Source: Euryarchaeota archaeon UBA257 (lineage in GTDB: Archaea > Thermoplasmatota > Poseidoniia > Poseidoniales > Thalassarchaeaceae). Taken from it: DNA of 64,000 nucleotides. The notes beneath the pieces were generated by a model. It was not told the origin of the DNA, did no database searches, and worked only from the letters and a program-made list of their open reading frames with translations. The position numbers and the translations under genes were made by a program. Below are positions 9,473-17,872 of the stretch, in pieces; position 1 is the stretch's first letter; every line of letters starts with the position of its first letter. The stretch is taken from NCBI GenBank assembly GCA_002498985.1, contig DAJO01000030.1, forward strand, positions 25,675 through 89,674, read 5' to 3'.

Positions 9473-9840
9473 GTCTCCACCATTCTTTGCCAAGACATAT
9501 CGTTTGTAATCTCTTTGCTTTAAAATGCTTGAATGTATTGATTATTTAAGTTAGATACTATTGTTGAATAATCTCAAATCTACTTGTTTATCTTGACATT
9601 TATCTTTAGAAAAGTAGATTTTATTCTTGGTTATTGACTCATTAAAGCGTTAATTTTCATGTTAACGCTTCGTTAACGCATCAAAAAAGCGTTAATAATG
9701 CGTTAATAATATTTCTAAAAGATAGTTTTAATCAATTTTTTTAGAGTTTTCTATTTAGTTTTTCAATTAAAGCGTTAATATGGTGAATTAAATGCGTAAT
9801 TAAGCGTGAGTATTATGAACTAGTACTCTTACCGATAGAT
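9473..9840. promoter_or_regulatory. AT-rich divergent intergenic region, candidate origin/operator
   Basis: This 368-nt gap between the HMG-CoA reductase gene (minus) and the Orc1/Cdc6-like gene (plus) is one of the longest non-coding stretches in a very compact window. It is visibly more AT-rich than its surroundings and contains the GCGTTAA repeat cluster listed separately at 9641-9810. A TTAAATA element near 9543-9550 (minus strand) could be a TATA box for the reductase gene. No open frame with coding character and no tRNA-like structure was seen. Its position directly upstream of a replication-initiator-like gene makes an origin or an autoregulated promoter the two leading explanations. 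Confidence 0.6.
9641..9810. repeat. GCGTTAA iteron-like repeat cluster
   Basis: Six exact copies of the 7-mer GCGTTAA are seen: forward at 9647-9653, 9689-9695, 9700-9706 and 9772-9778, reverse (TTAACGC) at 9662-9668 and 9673-9679. The two at 9689 and 9700 are a perfect tandem of the 11-mer GCGTTAATAAT, about one helical turn. The 14-mer ATTAAAGCGTTAAT occurs twice, at 9641-9654 and 9766-9779, and is itself an inverted repeat (ATTAA/TTAAT arms). The two reverse copies sit in overlapping palindromes (GTTAAC at 9661, CGTTAACG at 9671). Degenerate copies continue at 9787-9810 (ATTAAATGCGTAAT, TTAAGCGTG). This is the arrangement expected for cooperative binding of a DNA-binding protein. Confidence 0.8.
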
Positions 9841-11820
9841 ATGTACGACAGTGGAGTCAGTTTGATTGACTTCCCTGCAGTACGAGGGAATCCTTTTGAT
9901 AACCGACCTATTGAATCATCAAGAGCTCAAGATTTAGTTGGACGTAAAGAAATGCTACGCAGATGGAGAGAACATATCCATTCCGGTTCACCTAGAATGA
10001 TCTTATTAGTTGGAGAATCAGGATCAGGTAGAACTTCAATGATTAATGCTATATCATCCCAAACTCCAAAGAAATATATTGGGCAGTTTCTTTCGGAGGA
10101 GAACGATCAAGAAAAGTCAGTTCTACATGAGATATTAACTCATTTCACATCATTTCAATCTATAACAACAATGAATCAATTATCTCAAAAGTTAATTTCA
10201 TTATTTGATGAAGAGAAAGGGCCTTTACCAATTATTGCTTTAGATTATCCTCCTCAAGTAATAGAAATAAATTCCTTCTTGTCCAGAATTTGTCCAATCC
10301 TTTCCAGACTTAGGGCCATGGTAATTGTAAGTCTGACTGAATCGCAATTATTAGAACTCGACGATGAATTAAGAAACCTTTTTGATGAGCCGGATCGGCT
10401 AGAGAATTTCACAAAGTCTGATATTCAAGATATGGTTAATAATAGAATGAGACTTAAGTCAAAAGAGAAATGGATAATTAATTCAACGATTCTCAACTCT
10501 ATATTTCAGCGAACTGGAGGTAATCCAAGAGATGTAATAAGAATTTTGAAGCGTCTAGTAGATGAAAAAAGAGATCTTGGATACCAAGGGACATTGGAAA
10601 GTCTGATGTCTTCCCAGGAGAATAAGAAACCTATAGTGCCTGAAAGAAAATATGTTGAGGATAAGGAATATACAGACAATTATTTCTCTGAACCCGAAAC
10701 CTATATTCCAGAAAATAGGGAACATGATATTGAAAAAGATGATTTTATCGATGAAGAACCATCAGACTTATGGGATTATAATGATGAAGAAAACCTTCCT
10801 TTATCGGACAATAATGAATCAATCAATGAAGAGCATTCATTGTGGGATGATAACTTTCCCGAAATAGATGAGGATTTAGTTGATGATGAAGCCTTTATTC
10901 AGGAAGATAACCAAGTGGCTAACTTACCACCAGTATCAGAAGAAATTAATCTTCAAAATGACATATTAGAAAACGAGAAAGAATTGTTTATGTCTCCCGG
11001 TACTGAACCTCCAGAAAGATCGCCGCGACCTGCACCTAGAATGAAAAATGATAAATTTGGTTTCTTACTTAATAGAGCAAAAAAAACAACTTCAGGTATA
11101 GAATCAAGTCCTATGTCCGATGTTCCAATTACTTATGCCGATACTAAACCATCACAATCAACTATAGATGATTATGTCAGTAACGAGAATTTCAGAATTA
11201 ATAATGATGGCGACACAGATGTGCCAATCGTTACTGAAGCAAAAGTTGACAGAAACATCCTGTCGACTGATTATGAACACATAGATAGTGATGAAGGGGC
11301 AGAATGGACGGTCGAGCCCTCTTACAAATCTACAGTCCCAAAGACAATCTCAAATCCTCCCCAACCTTACGATGAATCTCCAGAAGTAGAAGAATCTTTT
11401 CTCGAGGAACAGATTTTCGAAGACACTGAAATTGAAGTGCCGATTTCACAAGAACCTGAATTTGATAATCCTGTTGAGTTAATTGAATCAACTCCAATAT
11501 ATCGAGAAGAAAGTAAGGTAATAATTACCAATGTGACTCCTTCAAAAAAATCAAGATTTTCTCCAATCTGGGAACAAGATAAGAAATTGGATGTTGATAG
11601 GTTTTATTCCCTTTCTGATGCTGAGAGAATGATATTGGAAGTTGCAACATTAAGAGAAATATCTCCATCTGACGATGAATTACAGGCTAGATTAGAAGTC
11701 GGACGGCCTCGCCTATCTCAATTATACAATAGCCTTCACAAATCAGGAATGTTGTCGGTTAGAAAGCAAGGTAGGACTCGATTATTCAAATTAAGCGAAG
11801 CTGCCGCAAATGAATTTTGA
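9841..11820 (+). CDS. Orc1/Cdc6-like P-loop protein with acidic linker and C-terminal winged helix
   Basis: Recognisable only by architecture. Residues about 30-260 look like an Orc/Cdc6-type AAA+ module: DLVGRKEMLRRW, a P-loop GESGSGRT (58-65), a beta-strand IIALDYPP in the Walker B place, and TGGNPRDVIRILKRL (226-240) like a sensor-2 helix. The invariant Walker A Lys is Arg64 and the Walker B Glu is Tyr136, so ATP hydrolysis is probably weak or lost. Residues about 265-575 are a disordered, Asp/Glu-rich linker; 580-659 form a winged helix (SLSDAERMILEVATL, then RLSQLYNSLHKSGMLSVRKQ). It starts at the ATG immediately after the repeat-rich gap; no Shine-Dalgarno is apparent. It is followed 9 nt later by DUF357. 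A DNA-binding or origin-associated role is inferred. Confidence 0.75.
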   Translation: MYDSGVSLIDFPAVRGNPFDNRPIESSRAQDLVGRKEMLRRWREHIHSGSPRMILLVGESGSGRTSMINAISSQTPKKYIGQFLSEENDQEKSVLHEILTHFTSFQSITTMNQLSQKLISLFDEEKGPLPIIALDYPPQVIEINSFLSRICPILSRLRAMVIVSLTESQLLELDDELRNLFDEPDRLENFTKSDIQDMVNNRMRLKSKEKWIINSTILNSIFQRTGGNPRDVIRILKRLVDEKRDLGYQGTLESLMSSQENKKPIVPERKYVEDKEYTDNYFSEPETYIPENREHDIEKDDFIDEEPSDLWDYNDEENLPLSDNNESINEEHSLWDDNFPEIDEDLVDDEAFIQEDNQVANLPPVSEEINLQNDILENEKELFMSPGTEPPERSPRPAPRMKNDKFGFLLNRAKKTTSGIESSPMSDVPITYADTKPSQSTIDDYVSNENFRINNDGDTDVPIVTEAKVDRNILSTDYEHIDSDEGAEWTVEPSYKSTVPKTISNPPQPYDESPEVEESFLEEQIFEDTEIEVPISQEPEFDNPVELIESTPIYREESKVIITNVTPSKKSRFSPIWEQDKKLDVDRFYSLSDAERMILEVATLREISPSDDELQARLEVGRPRLSQLYNSLHKSGMLSVRKQGRTRLFKLSEAAANEF

Positions 11821-11829
11821 GGAATAATT

Positions 11830-12126
11830 ATGTCAGACAATGGAAGTATCGTATCTAAAGAAAAAGTTCAGAAGTATCTCGATTTAACTACTGAAGCAAG
11901 ATTAAAAGCCACTCCAATTACAAATAATATTGAAGATGAAAAAAGGCTTGAAGATATGCTTAAGATGTGCGATGACTACCAAAAAGACGCTCTTTACTTC
12001 ATGAATAATGGAGATTTAGTCCGTGCTTTCGGTGCCATTAATTATGCTCATGCATGGATTGATGCTGCTGTTAGAATTGGCTTACTAGATGGCCATGGAG
12101 ATGACAGATTGTTTACTCTACCTTAA
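11830..12126 (+). CDS. DUF357 family protein
   Basis: Small (98 aa) all-helical archaeal protein. The central pattern (MLKMCDDYQKDALYFMNNGD, then LVRAFGAINYAHAWIDAAVRIGLL) is the DUF357 signature: a helical hairpin in which residues AFGAINYAHAWIDAA form the conserved second helix. The molecular role is unknown. GAGGAATAATT precedes the ATG. It follows the Orc-like gene by 9 nt, so they are probably co-transcribed. Its stop shares TTAA with the convergent PIN-domain gene. Confidence 0.85.
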   Translation: MSDNGSIVSKEKVQKYLDLTTEARLKATPITNNIEDEKRLEDMLKMCDDYQKDALYFMNNGDLVRAFGAINYAHAWIDAAVRIGLLDGHGDDRLFTLP

Positions 12127-12491
12127 TTCTGTATAAACCTCAATACATTTTTTGAAGTTACTTCAATGTATGAACCACCTGTATTAATTAATCTCTCTTT
12201 CAATTTCCTATCTACAGTTAGAACTGGCCATCTATTCTCTCTTGATAATTCTAGTAACATTTGGTCAGTATGCCTTAATCCTTCAGGTGCCTTGACTAAT
12301 TCTGACTTCTTATCTAATAGATCCAACAAAAGCCCTCTTCTTTGTTTTGATAATGATAACAACTCTTTTTTGACTTTTTCCAATAATAGATATTTTGGTT
12401 TCCCAACAATTTTACTCATTGCAATATCTATGTTAAGTTCAGCATCAACTAATGCTGCCCATCCGCAAGCGTCTATTAGGACGCATTCCAA
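12123..12491 (-). CDS. PIN-domain protein, Fcf1/Utp24-like rRNA-processing family
   Basis: A 122-aa single PIN domain with the acidic metal-site residues in order: Asp in VLIDACGW at the N-terminus, Glu in the KVKKELLSL helix, Asp in RHTDQMLLEL, and Asp in VLTVDRKLKERL. In many archaea the gene after eIF2-gamma encodes exactly this type of PIN protein, thought to act as an endoribonuclease in pre-rRNA maturation; that context, rather than a paired antitoxin gene, argues against a VapC toxin. The start is TTG at 12491, preceded by GGGGTGA formed by the very end of the eIF2-gamma gene (its TGA stop is 6 nt upstream), which fixes the start well. Confidence 0.82.
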   Translation of the reverse strand: MECVLIDACGWAALVDAELNIDIAMSKIVGKPKYLLLEKVKKELLSLSKQRRGLLLDLLDKKSELVKAPEGLRHTDQMLLELSRENRWPVLTVDRKLKERLINTGGSYIEVTSKNVLRFIQN

Positions 12492-12497
12492 GTAGAT

Positions 12498-13742
12498 TCA
12501 CCCCACAATTGTTCCATGGCCTATCAGACGCCATCTGGAACCAACTCTTCTTGATAGTGTGATTCTACTACCAACTTTAGCACAAATTGGTAGTCTAAGA
12601 GAAATTTTCGAAACTTTACCTTTTTTTGTAACTGTACCAACAGAAGTAGCAGTAGCAGAATTAATCATTAACATTTCATTCATAGATAAAGGTCTAACAG
12701 GATCTGAATCTCCTTCCCCTCCAGCAACCATTTTTTCTAGTAGTTCTAAATCCAGTTCTAGAGTCTCCCAAATCGGAGGTAATTCTCCTTGTTTGGCCAT
12801 AACTTGTCCTGATAACTCATCTGCCTTAGTAGTAACAGGATCTAATGGAGTTGCAATCCCACATAATCCTCCTGCATGAGCAGTTTCTAGATTCATCCCT
12901 CCCCCCTTAATGCTCTCGATATATGTTTCTAAGGGCTCCCAGCGAGTTTTGTTTCCTGCTTTGATTCTTCTTCCAGGTGCAATTGTAATTTTATCACCAA
13001 CTGAAAAAGATCCTTCAACGATACTACCTCCAATTATTCCTCCTGAAAGATCATTTGGGCGAGCACCTGGTCGATTTGTATCAAATGATCTTGCTACATA
13101 CATTAATCCTACATCTTCTTTTGTTCTATCAGGAGTGGGGATTGTATGTTCGATTGCTTGGATTAAAACATCAAGGTTGACATCATGGTGCGCAGAAATA
13201 GGTATTATCGGAGCATTTTCTGCTAATGTTCCTTTTACAAATTGTTTTATTTCATTAAAGGATTCGATTGCTCTTTCTTCAGAAACTAAATCAATTTTAT
13301 TCTGTACAATGACTATATTTTTTATCCCAGCAATCTGTAAAGCAGCTAAATGTTCTCTTGTCTGTGGTTGAGGGCATTTTTCAGTTGCTGAAATTAACAA
13401 TAATGCACCATCCATTATCGATGCACCTGATATCATCACGGCCATCAGAGTTTCGTGACCAGGTGCATCAACAAAAGAAACGACTCTCAATAATTCTTTT
13501 TTTGAGTCTTTTTTCCCTTCGGGATGTTTCCCTTTAGCATAATAATCTCCATCTTCAGTACAGTAAAATGTAGTGTCAGCATATCCAAGTTTAATGCTTA
13601 TGCCTCTCTTTCTTTCTTCAGAATGAGTATCTGTCCAAGTTCCGGATAGAGCTTTTGTCAAAGTAGTCTTACCATGATCGACATGTCCGACCATACCGAT
13701 ATTTACCTCTGGCTGCCTTTTACTTTCAGCCAGAAGCATCAT
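12498..13742 (-). CDS. eif2g: Translation initiation factor 2, gamma subunit
   Basis: GTPase core of aIF2, which delivers initiator Met-tRNA to the small ribosomal subunit. Seen: G1 GHVDHGKT (residues 19-26), switch region KRGISIKLGYAD, G3 DAPGHE, G4 NKID and G5 SAHHD, then two beta-barrel domains ending at SRWRLIGHGTIVG; 414 aa is normal. The Zn-knuckle insertion after switch I is degenerate: only one Cys remains in YCTEDGDYYAKGKHPEG, where most archaeal orthologues carry four. First ATG at 13742; ATG at 13739 is equally possible. It lies between S6e (upstream) and the PIN gene, the conserved archaeal order. Confidence 0.96.
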   Translation of the reverse strand: MMLLAESKRQPEVNIGMVGHVDHGKTTLTKALSGTWTDTHSEERKRGISIKLGYADTTFYCTEDGDYYAKGKHPEGKKDSKKELLRVVSFVDAPGHETLMAVMISGASIMDGALLLISATEKCPQPQTREHLAALQIAGIKNIVIVQNKIDLVSEERAIESFNEIKQFVKGTLAENAPIIPISAHHDVNLDVLIQAIEHTIPTPDRTKEDVGLMYVARSFDTNRPGARPNDLSGGIIGGSIVEGSFSVGDKITIAPGRRIKAGNKTRWEPLETYIESIKGGGMNLETAHAGGLCGIATPLDPVTTKADELSGQVMAKQGELPPIWETLELDLELLEKMVAGGEGDSDPVRPLSMNEMLMINSATATSVGTVTKKGKVSKISLRLPICAKVGSRITLSRRVGSRWRLIGHGTIVG

Positions 13743-13752
13743 CCCCTACGAT

Positions 13753-14214
13753 TCACTCCTCTTCATCGCCAAGGATAGAACCTAGAGATTTCTTACCATA
13801 CTCTAGGACCTTAAGGTTAAGTTGCCGAGTATCTGTACTAATGGTGTTCCCTCTTAGATTTCTACGTCGACGCAATCCATCATATTTGTAACGATAAATT
13901 TTAGAATTTTTCTTAACATAGCGCTTGCCTTTGTAACCAGTTCCAGCAGTAATAAGAACTGATTTGACATTTCCACCTTCTAGTTCAGAACGCATAGGGC
14001 GGCCTGTTTTATCAGATCCGCCTGTGATTTGGAGCTTATATCCATTCAATGATTGGTCAGCATCTCCCACAAACATACCTTCAACAGAATCTCCAATTTT
14101 CTTCCCTAAGAAGTGATTGAAGTTAGACCCTGTAATTTCTACCGAGAATGAACGACCTTTGGCGCTCGGCCTAGTATCGTTGATTACAGCCTTGAAAGAT
14201 TGCTCACCTGCCAT
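13753..14214 (-). CDS. rps6e: 30S ribosomal protein S6e
   Basis: Small-subunit ribosomal protein of the archaeal/eukaryotic S6e family. Seen: FKAVINDTRPSAKGRSFSVE at the N-terminus, FLGKKIGDSVEGMFVG, and the family-defining ITGGSDKTGRPMR loop, followed by the basic GLRRRRNLRGNTIS segment. The acidic end GDEEE is usual for marine archaea. ATG at 14214 is chosen because AAGGTGAG lies 5-6 nt upstream; the frame is open to a GTG at 14223. A CTTATAGG element some 40 nt upstream (minus strand) is a plausible TATA box. It heads the S6e-eIF2-gamma-PIN operon. Confidence 0.96.
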   Translation of the reverse strand: MAGEQSFKAVINDTRPSAKGRSFSVEITGSNFNHFLGKKIGDSVEGMFVGDADQSLNGYKLQITGGSDKTGRPMRSELEGGNVKSVLITAGTGYKGKRYVKKNSKIYRYKYDGLRRRRNLRGNTISTDTRQLNLKVLEYGKKSLGSILGDEEE

Positions 14215-14289
14215 TTTACTCACCTTAGACGACTTGCCGACATACGACCCCTATAAGAGCGGTTCGGAAGACGATTTCAAACTGAATAA

Positions 14290-15462
14290 TCATCTTTGCA
14301 ATTCTTTCTCGATTCTTTCTGCTAAATTTGCAGGTGCTACATTGTTCATTGTAATATATTGAGTCCTACCTCTTCCAACATTTGATTTGTCGTTTCTTGT
14401 TTCAATTAAGCCCTGATTTTCTAGAAATTTTAGATGCTTCCAAAATGTAGTATAACTTCTAGCTTTAGTTTCATATTCTTCACAAACAATTTTGTAAAGT
14501 TTTTCGGCATCTCCTGTGTTTATTTCAGACTCCTTTTTCAATCTTCTACAAAGTCCAAGCATGATCAATTTTTGATCTTTCGAAAGCACATCTACTTGAC
14601 TTGGTTCAATTGCAGCAACTCTTGCTGAGCTTTGTTCAATATCTTCAATTAGAACTTCACCTCTCCCTGATGATTCAGCCCTTCTTATGGATGAATCAAG
14701 TAGTTCAATAGCTAATCTAGCATCTCCTGATTCTGCAGCCATAACTCCTATTTTTTGTAGAACTTCTTCACTTATTGAACCATTTCTACAGGCTATATCT
14801 GCTCTCTGTCGCGCAATTTCTGTCAATCCCTTTTTATCGTAAGGATTCATTTTTAGGATATTACTTGCACCTAACCTTGATATTATTGCAGGCTCAAATA
14901 ACTTCAGCAGCATAGAATCTTGACTTACTAATATCAATGACAAAGAACCCTGTTTTTCTTGCCCTTCATCAATTCTGAGAAGTTTGTATATCAAATCAGA
15001 ATTATCCCTTCTAATTAACAAATCAACTTCATCAAGAACCAATAGAAGGTGGCTATTATGTGAAATTAGGTTTCTTCTAATTGATTGTATAATTTCTCCC
15101 GAACTAAGGCCTCTTTCAGGATGTCCAGAGTCCAATGTAGAAGCAATTCGTTGTAATACTTGAGAAGTTGAGGGGTGGTTTCTACAATTTACATGTGCTA
15201 GAACAACTTTCCTTTTTCCTTCTAAATGACTTAACAAATCATGTCCAAAACGTCTTGTTAGAACGGTCTTACCTGAGCCAACAGGTCCTGTTATTACTGC
15301 TCTACAACTTGAATTATGATTCTCTACATGAGTAAACATACTGGCTAGTTCAGTTAGTTCTCTATCTCTTCCTACTAAGTTGTCAGGTGTCCAGTCAAAA
15401 GAAAAAGGCTCTCTATTTACCAAAACTTTCCCTGCACCTATGCGGTCGAGGTATCCTGGCAT
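14290..15462 (-). CDS. cdc6: Orc1/Cdc6 replication initiator ATPase
   Basis: AAA+ protein that binds origin recognition boxes and loads the MCM helicase. Seen: an N-terminal LVGRDRELTELASMF, Walker A GPVGSGKTV, Walker B LLLVLDEVDLL, sensor-1 region LSLILVSQDS, sensor-2 GDARLAIELLDSSIRRAE, and a C-terminal winged-helix (about the last 100 residues) with TTFWKHLKFLENQGLIETR. All ATPase residues are intact, in contrast to the Orc-like protein about 2.5-5.6 kb away. ATG at 15462 is used; the frame also has GTG at 15468. No clear ribosome site, so leaderless translation is likely. Divergence of its promoter from other genes is not seen: Dph2 follows upstream on the same strand, 70 nt away. Confidence 0.93.
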   Translation of the reverse strand: MPGYLDRIGAGKVLVNREPFSFDWTPDNLVGRDRELTELASMFTHVENHNSSCRAVITGPVGSGKTVLTRRFGHDLLSHLEGKRKVVLAHVNCRNHPSTSQVLQRIASTLDSGHPERGLSSGEIIQSIRRNLISHNSHLLLVLDEVDLLIRRDNSDLIYKLLRIDEGQEKQGSLSLILVSQDSMLLKLFEPAIISRLGASNILKMNPYDKKGLTEIARQRADIACRNGSISEEVLQKIGVMAAESGDARLAIELLDSSIRRAESSGRGEVLIEDIEQSSARVAAIEPSQVDVLSKDQKLIMLGLCRRLKKESEINTGDAEKLYKIVCEEYETKARSYTTFWKHLKFLENQGLIETRNDKSNVGRGRTQYITMNNVAPANLAERIEKELQR

Positions 15463-15539
15463 CAGCACGTTCTTTATTCGGTCGTTCTTAGACCTATCCT
15501 AACCTATATGTATCTGGTTAATTTTAGATGATGATTTCC

Positions 15540-16649
15540 TCATGGTATTTCATCAAATTGGTATCCATTTTCCCAATTCTTTTCGCCTAATGAGACTTCT
15601 AATTCGAATGGTGTGATTAATGGCTTAGCATACTTTACGGCATCATCAATTGCAATTCTTGGGCAAGCAGTGTTAACGAAAGCATCTACTGGATAGAAAT
15701 CAATCAAATCTGGACCTACGTGATCCATTGCTAACAAGTATCCTTTTTTACCGTGTTTCTTGAGTAAATTTTTCATCCTTATCGCTAAATTTCTCCTCAT
15801 TTGACCGGGTTTTTCACCAATTAGGATACCAAAACTCTTCGCATTATCTACTGCAAAGATTAGCCCCATCCTCTGTCTTAATAGCCTTTCAATTCGACTG
15901 AAAGACATTTCACTTGCATCTCCAGTATAAGGGTCAAGCAATGCCAACGGTTTACCTGTGTGCATTACTAGTCCTATTGGATGGAAATCTCCTGAGCCCA
16001 AGAATAAGTAGTGACCAATTGAGGGGTCATCTCCTGAGTAATTGCAGCCTAGAACTTGTCCGGGGAATGTCAATCTCGCACCACCTACTGGTATTTCAAC
16101 TTCAAAACCAGCACTTTCAAACCTTTTTTTGTAATCAAATAATAAGTGTAGGTGCTGTATTGAACCAACTAATCCTAATTTTGTTCCTGTAAGAGGAGCA
16201 ACTCTACCTACAGCATCGACAAATCTCTCAACTGCTTCTTCATCAGTAAGGTCAATTTCCTCTCCTGAACTTGTCAATCTTTCTTCCGCGATTGCTTTGT
16301 GTTCCATTAGAATTGGTATTACTGGATCTATTTTTGGGTCGCCTTCGTATGTCACTGGGATGAAATGTGTGGGCATACCTGAATCTATATTCATCTGAGA
16401 ATGGCCCATATGGGCGACTAATTCAACCCCCATCATTTTCATTTTATCATGTACTAAGTCACAGGCTCCATAACAAGGATCTGCAGCTAAGACTACTTTC
16501 GCCGCGGACTCATCTTCTATTGCATCCATCATTTCTAATGCTTGCATTTTCAGCCCCTCAGGAACTTGTAATGCAACAAGTCGATGGTCATTTTCTTTAA
16601 TTCTAGTGACTAAATCATCCAGCTCGAAATCATGTTTATCCAAATCCAA
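15540..16649 (-). CDS. dph2: Diphthamide biosynthesis enzyme Dph2
   Basis: Noncanonical radical-SAM enzyme that transfers the 3-amino-3-carboxypropyl group of SAM to the target His of elongation factor 2, first step of diphthamide synthesis. The three cluster-binding Cys are visible: Cys59 (ADPCYGACD), Cys202 (VLGCNYSGDD) and Cys329 (VNTACPRIAIDD), the spacing of the archaeal homodimeric enzyme. LVALQVPEGLKMQA near the N-terminus also fits. Length 369 aa is slightly long, owing to an acidic insert at about residues 118-145. The stop of the upstream gene and this start are 12 nt apart, so it is co-transcribed with the phosphoribosyltransferase and L10e. Confidence 0.94.
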   Translation of the reverse strand: MDLDKHDFELDDLVTRIKENDHRLVALQVPEGLKMQALEMMDAIEDESAAKVVLAADPCYGACDLVHDKMKMMGVELVAHMGHSQMNIDSGMPTHFIPVTYEGDPKIDPVIPILMEHKAIAEERLTSSGEEIDLTDEEAVERFVDAVGRVAPLTGTKLGLVGSIQHLHLLFDYKKRFESAGFEVEIPVGGARLTFPGQVLGCNYSGDDPSIGHYLFLGSGDFHPIGLVMHTGKPLALLDPYTGDASEMSFSRIERLLRQRMGLIFAVDNAKSFGILIGEKPGQMRRNLAIRMKNLLKKHGKKGYLLAMDHVGPDLIDFYPVDAFVNTACPRIAIDDAVKYAKPLITPFELEVSLGEKNWENGYQFDEIP

Positions 16650-16661
16650 TTTCTCACCTCA

Positions 16662-17240
16662 TCAATCTACAATCTCTACTTTACCATTAATAATGTCAAT
16701 TCTCGCAAGAGACCTTATTGGCCATTCAGGTCTTTCTTTATTCAACCTTTCACGACCATCTCCTTTCTCAATTGCAATCACTATATCTTGGAGAATTACT
16801 CCCATATTCTCTAGAGTTTCTAAGAGTGGTTCCAATGTCCCACCAGTAGATATGACATCATCCACTATCAGAATTCGTTCACCTGCTTTAATGTCATTGA
16901 TAAAAACCGTAGACTGAGAATATCCCGTTGCCACATCCACTCTTGCCTCGCCTTCCATACCATAAGATCGTTTACGAATAACCACTGTTGGAATACCAGT
17001 TGCGTCACCTACAGCGGCTAAAAGTGGTAAACCCATAGCCTCAACAGTCACAATCAAGTCTATTTTTTCCCAATCTACACTTTCAATAATTAAATCTCTA
17101 GTAGCACGTAAAACTTTAGCATCCATTCTAGGGATACCATCAGAAATAGGGTGAATGAAATACGGATATTCCCCCTTCCAAATAATTGGTGAACCACGTA
17201 AGGATTCGTGTAAAACTGAAAGTGGATCTTCGGGCATCAT
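16662..17240 (-). CDS. hpt: Archaeal hypoxanthine/adenine phosphoribosyltransferase
   Basis: Purine salvage enzyme transferring a purine base to PRPP. Seen: the PRPP-binding loop ILIVDDVISTGGT, VTVEAMGLPLLAAVGDATG as the preceding strand-helix unit, and IPTVVIRKRSYGM, all as in the archaeal Hpt/Apt-like proteins of about 190 aa. Base specificity (hypoxanthine/guanine versus adenine) cannot be read from the sequence. The start is uncertain: ATG 17240, ATG 17237, TTG 17246 and GTG 17249 are in frame, none with a clear ribosome site; the gene starts within a few nt of the L10e stop, so coupled translation is likely. Confidence 0.88.
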   Translation of the reverse strand: MMPEDPLSVLHESLRGSPIIWKGEYPYFIHPISDGIPRMDAKVLRATRDLIIESVDWEKIDLIVTVEAMGLPLLAAVGDATGIPTVVIRKRSYGMEGEARVDVATGYSQSTVFINDIKAGERILIVDDVISTGGTLEPLLETLENMGVILQDIVIAIEKGDGRERLNKERPEWPIRSLARIDIINGKVEIVD

Positions 17241-17251
17241 GCCCAACACAC

Positions 17252-17788
17252 TCAGACTAGTCCTTTCAAATGGTCGGAACCTTCAGTTACCTTGATAGTA
17301 CAAGGTGTTGGGAATTTACAGTTTGCCTTACGCAATGCATCTCTTGCAACAATGTAGTTTTCAGGAGTTGTTACTATAGATATCACGGTTTGCCCTCTTT
17401 GAACTCTTGCAGCTGTACCTACATTTTTACCAAATGCTTGTCTCATACCTTGAGATACACGATCGGCACCTGCGCCAGTTGCTTGCTTGTTTTCACGAAG
17501 AATTTGGTGTGGATAAGTATGCATTCTTAGAGCATAATTTTCTCCTGCAGCATCTCTTATTCTCGCATTTGCAACCTGACGAGCGGCTTCCAATGCTTTA
17601 TCTTGAATTTGGCATGAATTATCTGCTATCAGAATAACTTTTACAGGAAAGCCTCCTGCTTCAGCCTTCTTTCGATTGCCCATAAAATAACGTAGAATTC
17701 GATTATTAGGTACACCACCAGTGTACTGGCGTCTTGTAAATGCTTGACCCTTAAGTCGGCGATACATGGATGCGGGCTTACGTGCCAT
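17252..17788 (-). CDS. rpl10e: 50S ribosomal protein L10e (uL16)
   Basis: Large-subunit protein near the tRNA path. MARKPASMYRRLKGQAFTRR, GGVPNNRILRYFMGN, RMHTYPHQILRENK and GAGADRVSQGMRQAFGK are the conserved archaeal L10e segments; the 178 aa length is normal. The start ATG at 17788 has GAGGT 8 nt upstream and a TATA-like element at 17824-17831, giving a short leader. It heads an operon running L10e-hpt-dph2-orc1/cdc6, tying translation, salvage and replication genes together. Confidence 0.97.
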   Translation of the reverse strand: MARKPASMYRRLKGQAFTRRQYTGGVPNNRILRYFMGNRKKAEAGGFPVKVILIADNSCQIQDKALEAARQVANARIRDAAGENYALRMHTYPHQILRENKQATGAGADRVSQGMRQAFGKNVGTAARVQRGQTVISIVTTPENYIVARDALRKANCKFPTPCTIKVTEGSDHLKGLV

Positions 17789-17823
17789 TTGAACTACCTC
17801 GACTTCGGCCGACTGGCCTACCG

Positions 17824-17831
17824 TATTTAAT
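17824..17831 (-). promoter_or_regulatory. TATA-box candidate for the L10e operon
   Basis: On the minus strand this reads ATTAAATA, close to the archaeal TATA consensus, 36-43 nt before the L10e start codon. With the usual 22-27 nt to the transcription start, this predicts a leader of about 10-15 nt that contains the GAGGT ribosome site. Confidence 0.5.
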
Positions 17832-17872
17832 GATAAGTGAGCAGGATAAATTATCTTTGAACTATAATGAAA

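Noticed and set aside
9641..9810. Repeat cluster as a CRISPR array
   Set aside because: Repeats are 7-14 bp in both orientations with irregular spacing, and no cas genes are in the window.
12123..12491. PIN gene as a VapC toxin
   Set aside because: There is no antitoxin gene next to it, and it lies behind eIF2-gamma as in many archaea where it is a ribosome-processing gene.
12559..13371. Two long frames on the plus strand opposite eIF2-gamma
   Set aside because: They mirror the codon pattern of a highly conserved gene; the products have no family or start signal.
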